A stretch of 64,000 nucleotides of DNA from contig NC_089426.1 in assembly GCF_013426205.1 (NCBI RefSeq), positions 1,860,001-1,924,000 of the forward strand, given 5' to 3'. Below are positions 1-10,247 of the stretch, piece after piece. The notes beneath the pieces were generated by a model that ran no database searches, had not been told where the DNA came from, and was given only the letters and a program-made list of their open reading frames with translations. The DNA is from Metarhizium brunneum (Eukaryota > Ascomycota > Sordariomycetes > Hypocreales > Clavicipitaceae). Positions within the stretch are counted from its first letter, which is position 1; each line of letters begins with the position of its first letter. A program made the translations under genes and the position numbers.

Positions 1-3000
1 GTCCACGCGGTGACTTGCGCACAGTAGAGAGAGGATTGTGTGCTCTGCGCTATTTTCCATGCAGATTCGGCATAGTAAATGGTCTCCTGAAACATTCCAA
101 TATGCGCATACACAGATGATATATGTAGGAGGCAGCGGAGCAATGGTACTGCGAGCCCCCAAAACCGAGGGCCAGTCCTTTTGACCTGAGATGTTTTTAG
201 GTCAAGACCAATCAAGCGGTTTCCGGACATATTTGAGTCGGGTTCTGACGATGCTGCTTCGAGCTTAGCCCAATCGTGAGACAACGTACGAACACCAGTT
301 CGGATCGACGATAGAGCGTCTTCGATATTGCCGGTTTGTATTGAGACTGTGGACTGAATAAGGGCTGACAAAGAAATCATCAAATTGGCTTGGTACTTGG
401 ACTGTGCCCATGATGAGCACGATTGGTAACAAATGTCGTTTGCTTTATTGACATAAATCAATCTACACTCTTCTTTAGCGGTGATACTGCAAGAAATGAG
501 GAGGATGCTTTACTCACGCTTCATCCAGACTTCCAACACCAGCGTAGTACTCAGCTTGTGATAAGTAAAAGTCGGCGACAACCCGTTGCGATACCCCTTC
601 ATTGTGTTCAAGGAGCTCTTTGGAGACTTCGAGTGCACCGGACGCCTGAGAAAACTTGCCAATGCCGATATATTGGATAGCAAGATGGCTGCTGTGGAGA
701 ATCAAACCATCATCGAATGATCCAGAGTATTCAGCTACAGCTTTGGCCATTGCAATGGAAAGTTCCGAAATAGAAATTTGAAGCTCTGTTTCTCCCCGTA
801 GATCAGCCAAATGGTTGAGCGTCTGCAAAAAGTCAATCAATGTCTGTGGGTTGTCGATCTTGGTGTATAAATCATCCTTGGATTGATATGACTCAAGAAT
901 CGCCTTCCAGCAAGTGATGTTACCCTTGACGACTGATGTAGGGAACTCATTATCACTATCGGCTAGGGCGGCCAAGGAAGAATGATATGCTTGGAGGTGA
1001 GGAATAAATTGTGTGAGAGACCCATCTTCTCCTTTGTCTCTCTTCTGGAGCTGTTGAGAAACTTGACCAAGGTTTGATGTAATTTCTGCCAACTCCTCAT
1101 CTTCTCCAATATTCTGATACAGCAAGTGAAGTAACACTCGGAATCGCCGGATGGGATATTTATCCAAAGAATAGATTCGAAGTAGCGCTGCCGGGCTAGG
1201 ATCATGAAGGCGGAGGGGTTGCCGCTGACCTGCTGATTCAGTGCTTAAATGCATAAGATGCTCAAGTACAGCCGCTCGTTCAGCCTCGGGAAGAAAGAAA
1301 GTCCAGTCGTTCCAAGATTTATCCAGCTTAGCTATTGAGCGCAGAGTACGCGATAGGGAAGAGGCTTTATCCGTGGTGGCCCAGGCAAGAGTAGGTGGTA
1401 ACGATGCTAGAGCAGCAGCAACATCAGAGAGAACGCCATCTTCGGCCATGTTAGTGCAGATGGATCTCAGAGTTCCAACGGCATCCTCACTTCGGCCAGA
1501 CCCCTTGCATAGGTCGGCAAACAGCTCCAGCTTCATTGACAACTGCGCCTTATCTTTTAGGGAGGAAGATCGCTCTTTGACAGCGTCGATGGATCTGCTT
1601 AGAGACTGTAACAGCTGTTTATTGAGGTCCTTGGTTCGGTGCTTCATCTTTCGCAGCTCCATGAACTTGGAAAAATAGAGAGTGGAAATCTTAACATGGT
1701 AGCCCCCAAGTTGCTCAATTCTCGCAGGGGAGAGCAGTGGATCGCAAATGGAGTCGAGCAGTCCCGAGCAATGCTGAAGGACATCGTCAATTTGATGCCA
1801 TTCGAGAGCACCAGATTGAATCCCACACTTGACTACCATCAAGGTTGCGTCTAGTGTCTGGTTTATTGATTGCATGACGGCTTGTTTTCGCTGGTCAAAC
1901 TGCAAGGTTTGCTTCGCAGGAGCATCTTTTCCAGGGGCAGTACCTATCCATCGTCTCAAGAATCGTGGGTATCGAAGAACAAAGTTGTTCAATAGGGTGC
2001 TTGTTGTCTGAGGTATCGGATCAGAGACTGCCTTAGGATCCAACTCTTTCATCAACAGCCCCACGACGGATCGCCTCGTAGCTGAGAGGCTTTCTAGCAG
2101 TTCATTGAGCTCTGTGAGAGTGCCACTAAGACTACCCTCCAGACTGTCGATAACTTCTTGAATAGCCTTTTCAATGCCATCATCCAACTTTGGCTTTTTC
2201 AGAGCAGTAGCAAGAATGCGTGCGGACACAGAGCACAATACCACAGCAGAGTCCGACTCCGGTCTTAAGGTGGCCTTGAGGCTTTCAAACCAACTGCACG
2301 CACCATCGTATTGTCGCGCTGCATGAGCTGCAGATCCCAAAACTTGATAGATAGATGATAATGGTGACCTAGAGGATATTGAAGGATCCGGCTTGTGTGA
2401 GCGAATGAGCTGCATCAGTTCTTCATAGGCTGCTAGTAGGGACCGATACAGAAGTTTGTCGTCGGATACATGGCGTCTCGCGAAAGCTCGCATACAGCGG
2501 CTAAACGGGGCTAAAACTTCATCGTCAATGCTGCCTTGATGTCCAGCCAACTTCCACCACCTCAATTGTGTTCTAAATGCCAAAGCTTGAAGCTCAAAGG
2601 TGCTCTGTGGGCTGGGACTTAACCGGGGCTCAACTGCCACCTCATCCTCCTGACTAGACACGCTTGGTAGCATTGAGAGTAGGGCTTGTGAAAATGAAGC
2701 CATTTGACGAGCAGCTTTCTGAGTTTGCTTGTCTCCGGAATCCGCGTGCTTTAAGAGCAGATTGACAGGGGACGATGCATGCTTTTCCAGCAGCATAGGT
2801 AGTAGTGCCTCGATATGAGCAGGTTTTTTCGTAGCACCAATAAGTTTGACAAGCTGGATTTGGAAAGAAGTGATGATTGGAAGCGTTTGGAGTGAGATTT
2901 TTGTCCGAAATTCGAGTAGCTCGGCGATCCCCGTAGCACCCAACTTGATCTCGGCAGACGTTGATGTAGCGACTTTCGAGCTTTCAGTACCGGTAGCAGG

Positions 3001-3690
3001 ATCCAATCGAGATTTTAATATTTTCAATTCCTTCAACGCCTGGTCATGCATATTCAAAGCTAGGAGTTTGCCTATAAACGCAGACATGCCATTTTCCACC
3101 TGGAAGTCGTATTGAGCCTCTTGTGTTGAAGGTTTTAGTGATCGAAGGGAAGCAAAGGCTACTCGTGCGCACTCGACAACCGCCAAACATCCTGTAGAGT
3201 GAGCAGACAAACCAACCCTGGCCTTGGTGATAGAGACATTTGGTGAGGTTGCCACACGATTCAAGGTTCTCGGCTGCATTGGCGACAATGGTGCCGATAG
3301 TGAGCGCCGTAGGGTTCGTCTCGAAGCTAACTGAGGAACATTCTCAACCTGTTTGCAAGGCGTTGATGGAGGCGCAGGTCTCGAAGCTTCCGTGAGTGTC
3401 TTTAACGTTGCATTGATGATGTGTGTTGCTAGGATGGTCCGGTCTCTCGAGTTCAATTGTTCACTACGTGAATGCGCAGCTGAAGGTTTCCTCGACGCGG
3501 TGCTGGCTTTTGACGATTTCGCCGTTGTAGTTGATTTAGCCGTTCTGGATGCCGATTTTGTTACCTGCGCAGATGGTTCCGTTTCGAGCAGGAGCAATTC
3601 TTTGAGTGTTACAACAGTCGCTGGTGTGCACGCCGTGGTCGATGATACTGCTGCCTTCACGGCGTCGGCCGATGCTTGTAATGAAGCCAT
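1..3690 (-). CDS. ESP1: Separase (separin), N-terminal part, cut by window start
   Basis: Separase is the caspase-like cysteine protease that cleaves the cohesin kleisin Scc1 at anaphase onset. Visible exons are 518..3690 and <1..462, joined across a 55-bp intron (463..517, donor GTGAGT, acceptor GTGTAG). The splice restores a helical-repeat sequence (DEA-LIYVNKAND) that stays open to the window edge. About 1,211 residues are seen. They start MASLQASADAVKAAV, followed by a Ser/Thr/Lys-rich linker (residues about 40-160) and then helical TPR-like repeats, the arrangement known for fungal separases (BimB/Esp1). The C50 peptidase domain with its catalytic His and Cys would lie beyond position 1, so catalytic competence cannot be judged. 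The gene is divergent from the one at 4064, sharing a 373-bp promoter. Identification rests on N-terminal resemblance to Hypocrealean separases recalled from memory; another large helical-repeat protein is the alternative. Confidence 0.8.
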
Positions 3691-4063
3691 GTAGGTTATT
3701 ATGTGCGTGGCCTTCTAATCATATCGTCGCAATAAAACACCACAGGGTTAAAAGGACAAAACAAATGCAAATATCGCCCAAAAACCAAAAATGACGAGAT
3801 GCAATGCCGAGTATAATGTCGAAATCTGATTGTATCGACGGTTTATGATCTAGTGTCGGTGCAGCCAAACCATGGTTAGTGTGGGTGGGGCTAAACGTCG
3901 GGAGTTGTCTGGGGCAACGCTCCAAGAGATTCACTGGCGGCGCACTTGGCCCACAGTCAGCCAACACGAACCAACCTGGAAAGTCCACATGTGAGACCCC
4001 AGACTTTGATTAGCAGGAAACTTCTTTCACAACGCTCGCCGCCTGGGCAAGGAGCCTGACGAA
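3691..4063. promoter_or_regulatory. Shared divergent promoter region, separase / mitochondrial protein
   Basis: This 373-bp spacer lies between two divergent start codons, so it must hold both promoters. No canonical TATA box or recognised factor site stands out, and reading frames here are short. Confidence 0.5.
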
Positions 4064-4749
4064 ATGTCGATCCAGCGAGTACCACTGCGATTAATCGGCC
4101 TGAGCCGGTTAGAACTAGCATCCAGGACACCAGCACAGAGAAACCTTGCCATTCGGTGGTCCAGCACAAGTCCTGCGACCATTGTCGACACTGGATTCTG
4201 GACTTCTTTGATACCCAAACCTCTGCGAAGAGAAAATCGCAAGGGAATCAAAGGGAGAAAGTCGAAAGAATGGAACCCGGCAACTTTCTTTATCGTCATG
4301 TTCCTCTTCATTGGCTCCATGTCGATTCAGATGATAGCGCTCCGCAACCAGTGTGAACGATACAATCGGCAATCAACCGTTAGAATAGGGCAGCTGAGGG
4401 AGGCCTTGAGAAAACTCCAGAATGGTGAAGAGGTCGATGTGGACAAACTTTTGGGCAGCGCGGATGAATCACAAAAAGACGCTGACTGGGAAGAGAGTGG
4501 GTGTCTGCTGCTTCGCCAACAGCTCTAGGACGCTGGATGCTAACTTTGTGACCAGTGCTGAAAACCATTGAGCGAGACGAGGCGTCACAGAAAGCTCTAG
4601 TATCAGAAAATGTGAAGCAGCCGGAATTTCCTGCAAAGACTATCATGTCGGCGGCGCCCATGTCAGATACCGAGGCAGACGACGAACAGGGAAATGCCGA
4701 TATGCAACCTTCGAAGCCAAAATCTGCGAATCTCGGCAATTTCTTCTAA
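4064..4749 (+). CDS. Small single-span mitochondrial membrane protein (DUF5321-like)
   Basis: Exons 4064..4496 and 4556..4749 encode 208 residues. The 59-bp intron has donor GTGGGT, branch GCTAAC and acceptor CCAG, and it joins in phase (DWEE-MLKTIERDEA). The first 35 residues are Arg-rich without acidic residues and end in RWSSTS, which looks like a mitochondrial presequence. One hydrophobic span lies at residues 73-93 (ATFFIVMFLFIGSMSIQMIA), followed by a charged, probably coiled-coil stretch (about 97-125) and a disordered acidic tail. That architecture recalls small inner-membrane assembly factors and a fungal family I know as DUF5321; the family label is a recollection and the molecular function is unknown. 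The stop codon lies 46 bp from the stop of the convergent sirtuin gene, so the 3' UTRs probably overlap. Confidence 0.72.
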
Positions 4750-4795
4750 CAGTCTATATTCCCGGAAAATGTATAACACAAATAATGTAACACTA

Positions 4796-5992
4796 TCAAG
4801 ACAGCATATCCTTGAAGACGGTCGAATTCTCCAGGCGTATTTCCGTGGCTGGGTGGTGATGGGATCCCGCTCCAGTTTGTCGTAATCGAGAAACCAGGCC
4901 AGGAAGGAGTTGGTCCGTTAACAACTCAACTCTCACTCCCTGTTCACCCCCTTGTCGTGGATCTAGATCCGTGAAGAAGCGGTCCTCTCCTCTTACGCCG
5001 CCCATGTTTACAATGGCAATGGGCATTCCTCGATCTTTGGCTCGTTTGGCCAGCCGCCATGCCGAATACGTTGCGAGAGACGTCCCTAGAACTAGTAGTC
5101 TGCCAGCGCCATCGATGGCATCCTCAGAAGCAGCTTTAACGTGACGGGCAATACTTTCTCCAAACATGACAACTGCTGGCTTGAGAATACCAGCAGTACT
5201 TGGTGCCACCCAAGCGCCATCCGAATCGACCCGGACAAGTTGTTTTTGGCCGTTAGCATCTTCTGGCGGATCGGCCAAACATTTTGGACAAGGTGGATAT
5301 CTAAAGGTTGTATATGGTGCTTCTGGGAGGTCGACATCGCCGTCGGGGTTAGCCTTCAAGCCCTTGAATTTCCGCTCCTCTGTACTTTCTGTATCCAAAG
5401 CACCAGAGGCAATAGCCTCTTCTAGAAGAGCCGCCCATTTTGGATTCAGACGAGCCAGCTGCCCCTGGAGCTCATCTCGAGAAAACTCAGTCTTGCAGCT
5501 CGTGCAGACAGTAGATCTCAGGTAGCCATGTAGCTCGAGGGAAGGTATTTGCGGATGGGCTTTAGGATGGAATGAATCAACATTCTGTGTAATAACACTC
5601 CGAATCAACCCCAAGTTTCCCAGATCTCTGATGGCATAATGACCCGCGTTTGGCGTCGCCTTGTGCAGCGTTGACCAGCCAAGAAAGCTGCGTGCCCAGT
5701 ATCGCTTGCGTGCCTCGTGACTGCCAACAAATTCGTAATAATAAATGGGACGATAGGTCTTGTTCACTCTGTAGGTGCCTTTGACACCACGGTAGTCTGC
5801 AAGACCAGAAGCAACCGATAGGCCAGCTCCCGTGAGGACAACGGTAGAGTCTGGGAGGCTGTTGGGAGGCGGCGCCTGGAAGAAGTTGGCCAGGGCAGCA
5901 AGACCACCTTGGATGGTTGTAGCAGAGGCCGGCAGGATGGTAGGCGATGCTAGAATGTCCGTGTAGGGAATACGCATACGAGGTTTCGGCAT
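4796..5992 (-). CDS. Sir2-family NAD-dependent protein deacylase, SIRT4-like
   Basis: Single-exon gene, 398 residues, class II (SIRT4-like) sirtuin. Sirtuins use NAD+ to remove acyl groups from lysine; SIRT4-type enzymes are mitochondrial. Visible motifs in order are GAGLS (55-59, NAD binding), GLADYRG (63-69), TQNVDSFH (135-142), catalytic His155 in LHG, zinc cysteines C163/C166 (CTSC) and C235/C238 (CPKC), then GTS and NMGG late in the Rossmann fold. The usual GIPDYRS loop reads GLADYRG, so the conserved Pro and Ser are replaced; I recall this variant as typical of fungal members. The N-terminus has basic residues and no early acidic run, compatible with mitochondrial import but not proof. 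It is transcribed toward the small mitochondrial protein gene, 46 bp stop to stop. Confidence 0.9.
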   Translation of the reverse strand: MPKPRMRIPYTDILASPTILPASATTIQGGLAALANFFQAPPPNSLPDSTVVLTGAGLSVASGLADYRGVKGTYRVNKTYRPIYYYEFVGSHEARKRYWARSFLGWSTLHKATPNAGHYAIRDLGNLGLIRSVITQNVDSFHPKAHPQIPSLELHGYLRSTVCTSCKTEFSRDELQGQLARLNPKWAALLEEAIASGALDTESTEERKFKGLKANPDGDVDLPEAPYTTFRYPPCPKCLADPPEDANGQKQLVRVDSDGAWVAPSTAGILKPAVVMFGESIARHVKAASEDAIDGAGRLLVLGTSLATYSAWRLAKRAKDRGMPIAIVNMGGVRGEDRFFTDLDPRQGGEQGVRVELLTDQLLPGLVSRLRQTGAGSHHHPATEIRLENSTVFKDMLS

Positions 5993-6545
5993 TAGAAATG
6001 TCTGGGATGCCAGTGGCTGCTACGGCCACGGCATGTGATGTGATGAATATCCCCGTCCTGACGTGGTGGCCTGTATCAAGGTGGTTTAACGCTGCAGGTA
6101 CGGAGTGCCGTCAACTATTTGCGGCATCAATTGGTTCCGCCGAAGACGACCGGAAAGCGGAATTGACCCTTGGCCCCAAGGCTGAATATTAGTAAGTACA
6201 GTGCAGACGCTGCTCGGAATAGGGCAGCGCCGAGATGTCGGGGCGTCTGGTGAGATGGTGAGATCAGGCCACCAGATGGAGCCCTGACGAGTGTTGGGCC
6301 TTGGGAGTATTTCAGACAACTGCTTCAGCGTGGTTGGCAGACAGAGATGGAGCGCCCCCACAGAAGTCGGGGTTGTCTGGTGAGTTGAAAGACGGGAAGG
6401 AGCACTGAAAACGAGTGCTTTAGGCCAGTGTTCAGCGGCTGGGTTCTGGGGGCACTCGAGCTCGAAATCAATTGACTGGCTTGTGCCTGGTACGTTCAGG
6501 CTGAAAGTTCACAGGTTTCTGTAGCTCGGAGCTCGGACGGTGCTT
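5993..6545. other. Intergenic, upstream of sirtuin
   Basis: No convincing gene. The part next to 5993 should hold the sirtuin promoter. Reading frames are under 100 codons and match nothing I know. Confidence 0.5.
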
Positions 6546-6808
6546 ATCCTATTGAGTGTGCGAAGGTGCAGGTTATGTAGCGGACCCACTCTTTTCTGGT
6601 ATCAATTGATATATTACTCCGTAGATACCTACTTTTATTGCTAGATTTAATCACGGTATAGTAATATATTTATATATATTTAAAGATAACTAATACTTAT
6701 ATTCTTGTATTATTTACTTAGAAAAATAAGTACTTTTAATAATTAGCTTCTTATTGGCCCACATCCCGGTCCGCTACAAAAGCTGCACCTTCGCACACTC
6801 AATGGGAT
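6546..6808. mobile_element. MITE-like element 1 with 24-bp terminal inverted repeats
   Basis: The left end at 6548..6571 and the reverse complement of 6783..6806 match at 23 of 24 bases (core GAGTGTGCGAAGGTGCAG), with ATCC/GGAT extending the repeat outward. A second matching block, TGTAGCGGACC, lies just inside both ends (from about 6577 on the left, inverted near 6769-6779 on the right). The interior, about 6600-6745, is extremely AT-rich with many TA steps and no coding capacity. The structure (about 263 bp, long inverted ends, no transposase) is that of a non-autonomous DNA transposon. No clear target-site duplication is visible, so superfamily cannot be assigned. A related copy lies at 24112. 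Confidence 0.8.
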
Positions 6809-8073
6809 GTAATTCTTGGTGAGGTTGGCACCCCCGCGTGTCCGCCACGGATTGCCGGCCAGGAACATTACGTCAACATGGATTGCAACATGGGGCACGG
6901 ACTGCATTGACCTAACCTGAACCATTACATACATATGTATTTATATCGCTTATGAACGATGACTTGTATGAGAAGCATCATTAAATTCTTGACGCAAGCT
7001 TTCCAAGGCCGCGTTCAATGCTCAGTCAACATGGAAAGGAACGCCCGAACTGGAGCGTCAACCGCCTGGCGGAGACCGAGACTGGTCCCGATGCCCGCTA
7101 AACATGGCCCGGATTGCTGAACGGTCCCCGCAAAAAGGGGCACTACTCCCCAGCACCCCACTGTACTATGAGCCAGCTGGCCACTGTGAGGGCAGGAACA
7201 GCGATCTGAATCAGTGCACATGTGCAGCTCGGCTGAGGCCTTGGTACTTGCAACTAGTATATTTCGGCACTCCGTGGGAGGTACAAAGAGAGAAAATCAA
7301 TCAGAAAACAAAAGCCCGAGTCCCAAGGCGCTCGCTCCAAATGACCGACTCGGAGCTCCTCTCAAGTGCCAGGTACGGAGTACTTTGTAGTTTCACTAGG
7401 CATCACTTGAACGGATGGCCCCATCGAATTCGTCTATTCCCGACCCGATCCGCCGCCGTTCTCGCTCGTCACCACCTCACTGCAACCAACTTTTCTTCCC
7501 TTTGTAACAAAAGCATGCTACGTTTCCCTTCCCATGCCAATCGACGTTTCGATGCCCTAGGAACAGTCGCGACAGACACTCGACGGCTCGAGCTCCAACT
7601 CATTTGCTCACCTGCAGCCAGAGGTCGACGCGCGCGAAACGAGGGCCTACGACGACCGAAGGTCACTGTTGCACCGAGTTGTCGACCGGTCCATGTCTCC
7701 CCAGGCCGGGCGCTCCACCGGCCTGGCCGTGTGCACGCATGCACAAGCACGAGCACGAGCACAAGCACAAGCACAAGTACGCTCAAAGTGGTCATCGAAG
7801 CCAGCGAGGTCACCGCGGTATGTGCATAATAATAATACTGGAGCGCCCGCGTCCGCGACTCCGCCCGTGTCCAAAGTGACGCCAACGGGTGTAGCCACTA
7901 AGATCACCGGCATTAGTACTAGCACTGGCACCCGCAAAAGAAACTCCCATCCCAATGCCAATCACGGCCCTCTCCGTCGTCGCTTTCCTAGTTGCGGTTA
8001 TGCAGCAGCCCACAGCCAGGGCGACAGCCTCCTGAGATTACAAAGGACACTTCGACAACCGGCCCATTCGCAG
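6809..8073. other. Intergenic, upstream of CDF transporter
   Basis: No supported gene. The region holds a TACGGAGTA 9-mer (7374..7382), a GCACRA hexanucleotide repeat (7741..7776) and the presumed promoter and 5' UTR of the transporter. Open frames here (for example 7104..7829) have low-complexity, arginine-rich translations without recognisable domains. Confidence 0.5.
7741..7776. repeat. Hexanucleotide microsatellite (GCACRA)6
   Basis: Six consecutive 6-bp units read GCACAA or GCACGA. The repeat is about 300 bp upstream of the chosen start codon of the CDF transporter and is in frame with an upstream open extension of that gene, where it would encode alternating Ala with Arg or Gln. Confidence 0.85.
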
Positions 8074-9630
8074 ATGACGCAGCCTCACACACGATTGTTG
8101 CACTCACGTACGTCGTTGCGGGCACAGGCTCGCTGCATCATTCAAAATCTATCACCTCTGGCCTCGGCTGCTGCTACCTCGATCCCTACGTTGGCGTCGC
8201 ACTTTTCTACATCTTCCGGCCTGTCCACCGCGGCCGTTTACACCACCTCAAACTCTCTCCGCCGCCTTGCGTGCTCGTCTTCGACGGTCGATCCAACATC
8301 TGCCATTGCAAGCGCCCGTTGCGTACTCCTTCACCTCTCGCCTATCCGCGGACACATCCGCACGCTGCCCTCAGTCATGGGTCCAGCATTGAAGCAGACT
8401 CGCGACCATGGCGACCATGGTCACGGTCATGGTCCTGGCGCTCATGGACATCATCACCACCACGACAGCACATACCTGACATCCGCCAATAAAAACGACC
8501 CCGGTGTAAGAATCACGCGAATAGGTCTACTGTCCAACTTGGGCATGGCAATTGCCAAGTTCATAGGTGGATGGGCGTTCAATTCCAAGTCAATGACGGC
8601 AGATGCCTGGCACAGCATTGCTGACCTCGCCTCCGATATTCTCACCTTGGCCACGGTTTCTTGGAGCTTAAAACCGCCGACGGATCGATTCCCCATGGGA
8701 TTCGGCAAGGTGGAAAGCCTCGGTTCTCTTGGCGTGTCGGGCATGCTGCTGGTGGGCGGTTTCTACATGGGGTGGGAGAGCGCAATCAGCCTGTACGGCC
8801 ATTTCAACCCTGAGGGCGCGCACAACCTTTTTGAGCACGTTGGCCACGGCCACGGCCACTCACACAACCCTGCCGATCTGGGAATCCCAAACATTCATGC
8901 TGTTTGGCTGGCTGCGGGCACCATCCTGATCAAAGAATGGCTCTATCAAGCGAGTATGTCACCTTCCTTTTGCGTGCGGCATTGAATGTGCAGGCAGCTA
9001 ACGTAACGTGCAGCAATGAAGGTTGCGCGGGAACGCAAGTCGTCCGTCCTTGCCTCCAACGCCATCCACCACCGTGTCGACAGCCTGACTGGCATTGTCA
9101 CTCTTGCCGCCATCCTTGGTGCCAATATTGTTGAGAATGCCGCCTGGCTGGATCCGGTGGGCGGTCTCCTCATTTCCATCATGGTGGTCAAGGCCGGATA
9201 CGACAACACAAAGGAGGCCTTGTACGAGCTGGCAGACCGCAGCCTCGACGACGACGTGAAGAACTCTATCCGAAAACAAGCACACCGAGCATTGTCCAAC
9301 GTGAGCGAGGGCCATGAAGCAGAGCTCCGTGATATTAGTGGCACCAAATCGGGACAGAATTATCTGGTTGACATGGAATTGGCCGTGCCTGGTGCATGGA
9401 CGGTGGACGATGTCAAGGACCTGGAGGATGCGGTGCGCATGCAGGTCGGCGGCAAAGTGCGTGGGGTGAAGCGGCTTCGTGTGCGGTTTGTCTCCCGGGA
9501 TAAGCCTGTAAACGAGAGGTTTGATGAATTCATTTCAGGGCCAGAAGCATTGCAGAAGCCGGAGCTGCAGGAGGAAGAGGAGGCTGGGAATGGCGTTGTC
9601 GTTGATAAAGATGGCAAGCATAGACATTAG
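8074..9630 (+). CDS. CDF-family metal transporter, probably mitochondrial (Mmt1/Mmt2-like)
   Basis: Exons 8074..8953 and 9014..9630 (60-bp intron, donor GTATGT, acceptor GTGCAG) encode 498 residues. Cation diffusion facilitators export Zn2+, Fe2+ or Mn2+ in exchange for protons; the Mmt branch acts in mitochondria. The N-terminal 100 residues are rich in Arg, Ser and Ala and contain HFSTSS, a typical mitochondrial presequence. A His-rich loop follows MGPALK (residue 102 onward), then the transmembrane domain. Metal-site signatures are DAWHSIAD in TM2 and NAIHHRVDS in TM5. A second His-rich loop (GHGHGHSH) precedes the intron, and a C-terminal cytoplasmic-type domain ends in a His/Lys tail. 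The ATG at 8074 was chosen because it gives the presequence; the ATG at 8377 is the alternative. The frame is open further upstream through a microsatellite. Confidence 0.85.
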
Positions 9631-10247
9631 ACTATACCACCTATGTATGTACTCGATGATAAAAATACCGTACAGAGAGCGAGATGCTGGTAGAAGATAA
9701 CATGAACACGATGTATATGATTTCTTTTAATTGTTGGACATGTATCCTGACTGTCGAATGCAATACCCATCCGCTCTCCTGTCACCTGTCATACTTGGCT
9801 ACCCACTCACACAACCCTTTTCTCCGTCGGCTCTGGCCCGTCAATACCGATCAATTTAGCCTAAACACCCGAACTCAATTGCCGGCGGCTGTATTGATTG
9901 CTGCAAGGCGAGACCTCGGAAAATATATATAGTGATATATGTTGGACGGTGAAAATGCCCAGAAATCCGGAGCACGATAACCATACACTAAAAAACAACG
10001 GGCCTCGATTCCCTCCTTTCCGGTCCCGGTATTCCATCAAAGACGTGGCCAAACCTGGCTTCTAGCTGAAGTCATAGACCCGCAAAATCTCTAGACGTCA
10101 GGATTAGAGCTGTCTTGCGTCGATCCGTGATGTAATCATCTCAAACACCAGACACGCACGCTTCGAACTTCTCATACACCTGTACCTCAGTCTCACATAG
10201 CTGTTATTTTCACACCACCTATTCTTCTTACTCTGGTCCATTGCATC
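9631..10247. promoter_or_regulatory. Spacer with xylulokinase promoter and candidate XlnR/Xyr1 site
   Basis: 617 bp between the transporter stop and the xylulokinase start. A GGCTAAA heptamer lies on the minus strand at 9855..9861 and matches the XlnR/Xyr1 core that controls xylose-catabolic genes in filamentous fungi. A TATATATA run lies near 9923. Function of either is inferred only. Confidence 0.4.

Noticed and set aside
7104..7829. 241-codon open frame on the plus strand upstream of the CDF transporter
   Set aside because: Arg/Ser/Thr-rich, runs through the hexanucleotide repeat (STSTST tail), no domain, and overlaps the presumed promoter and leader of the transporter in another frame.
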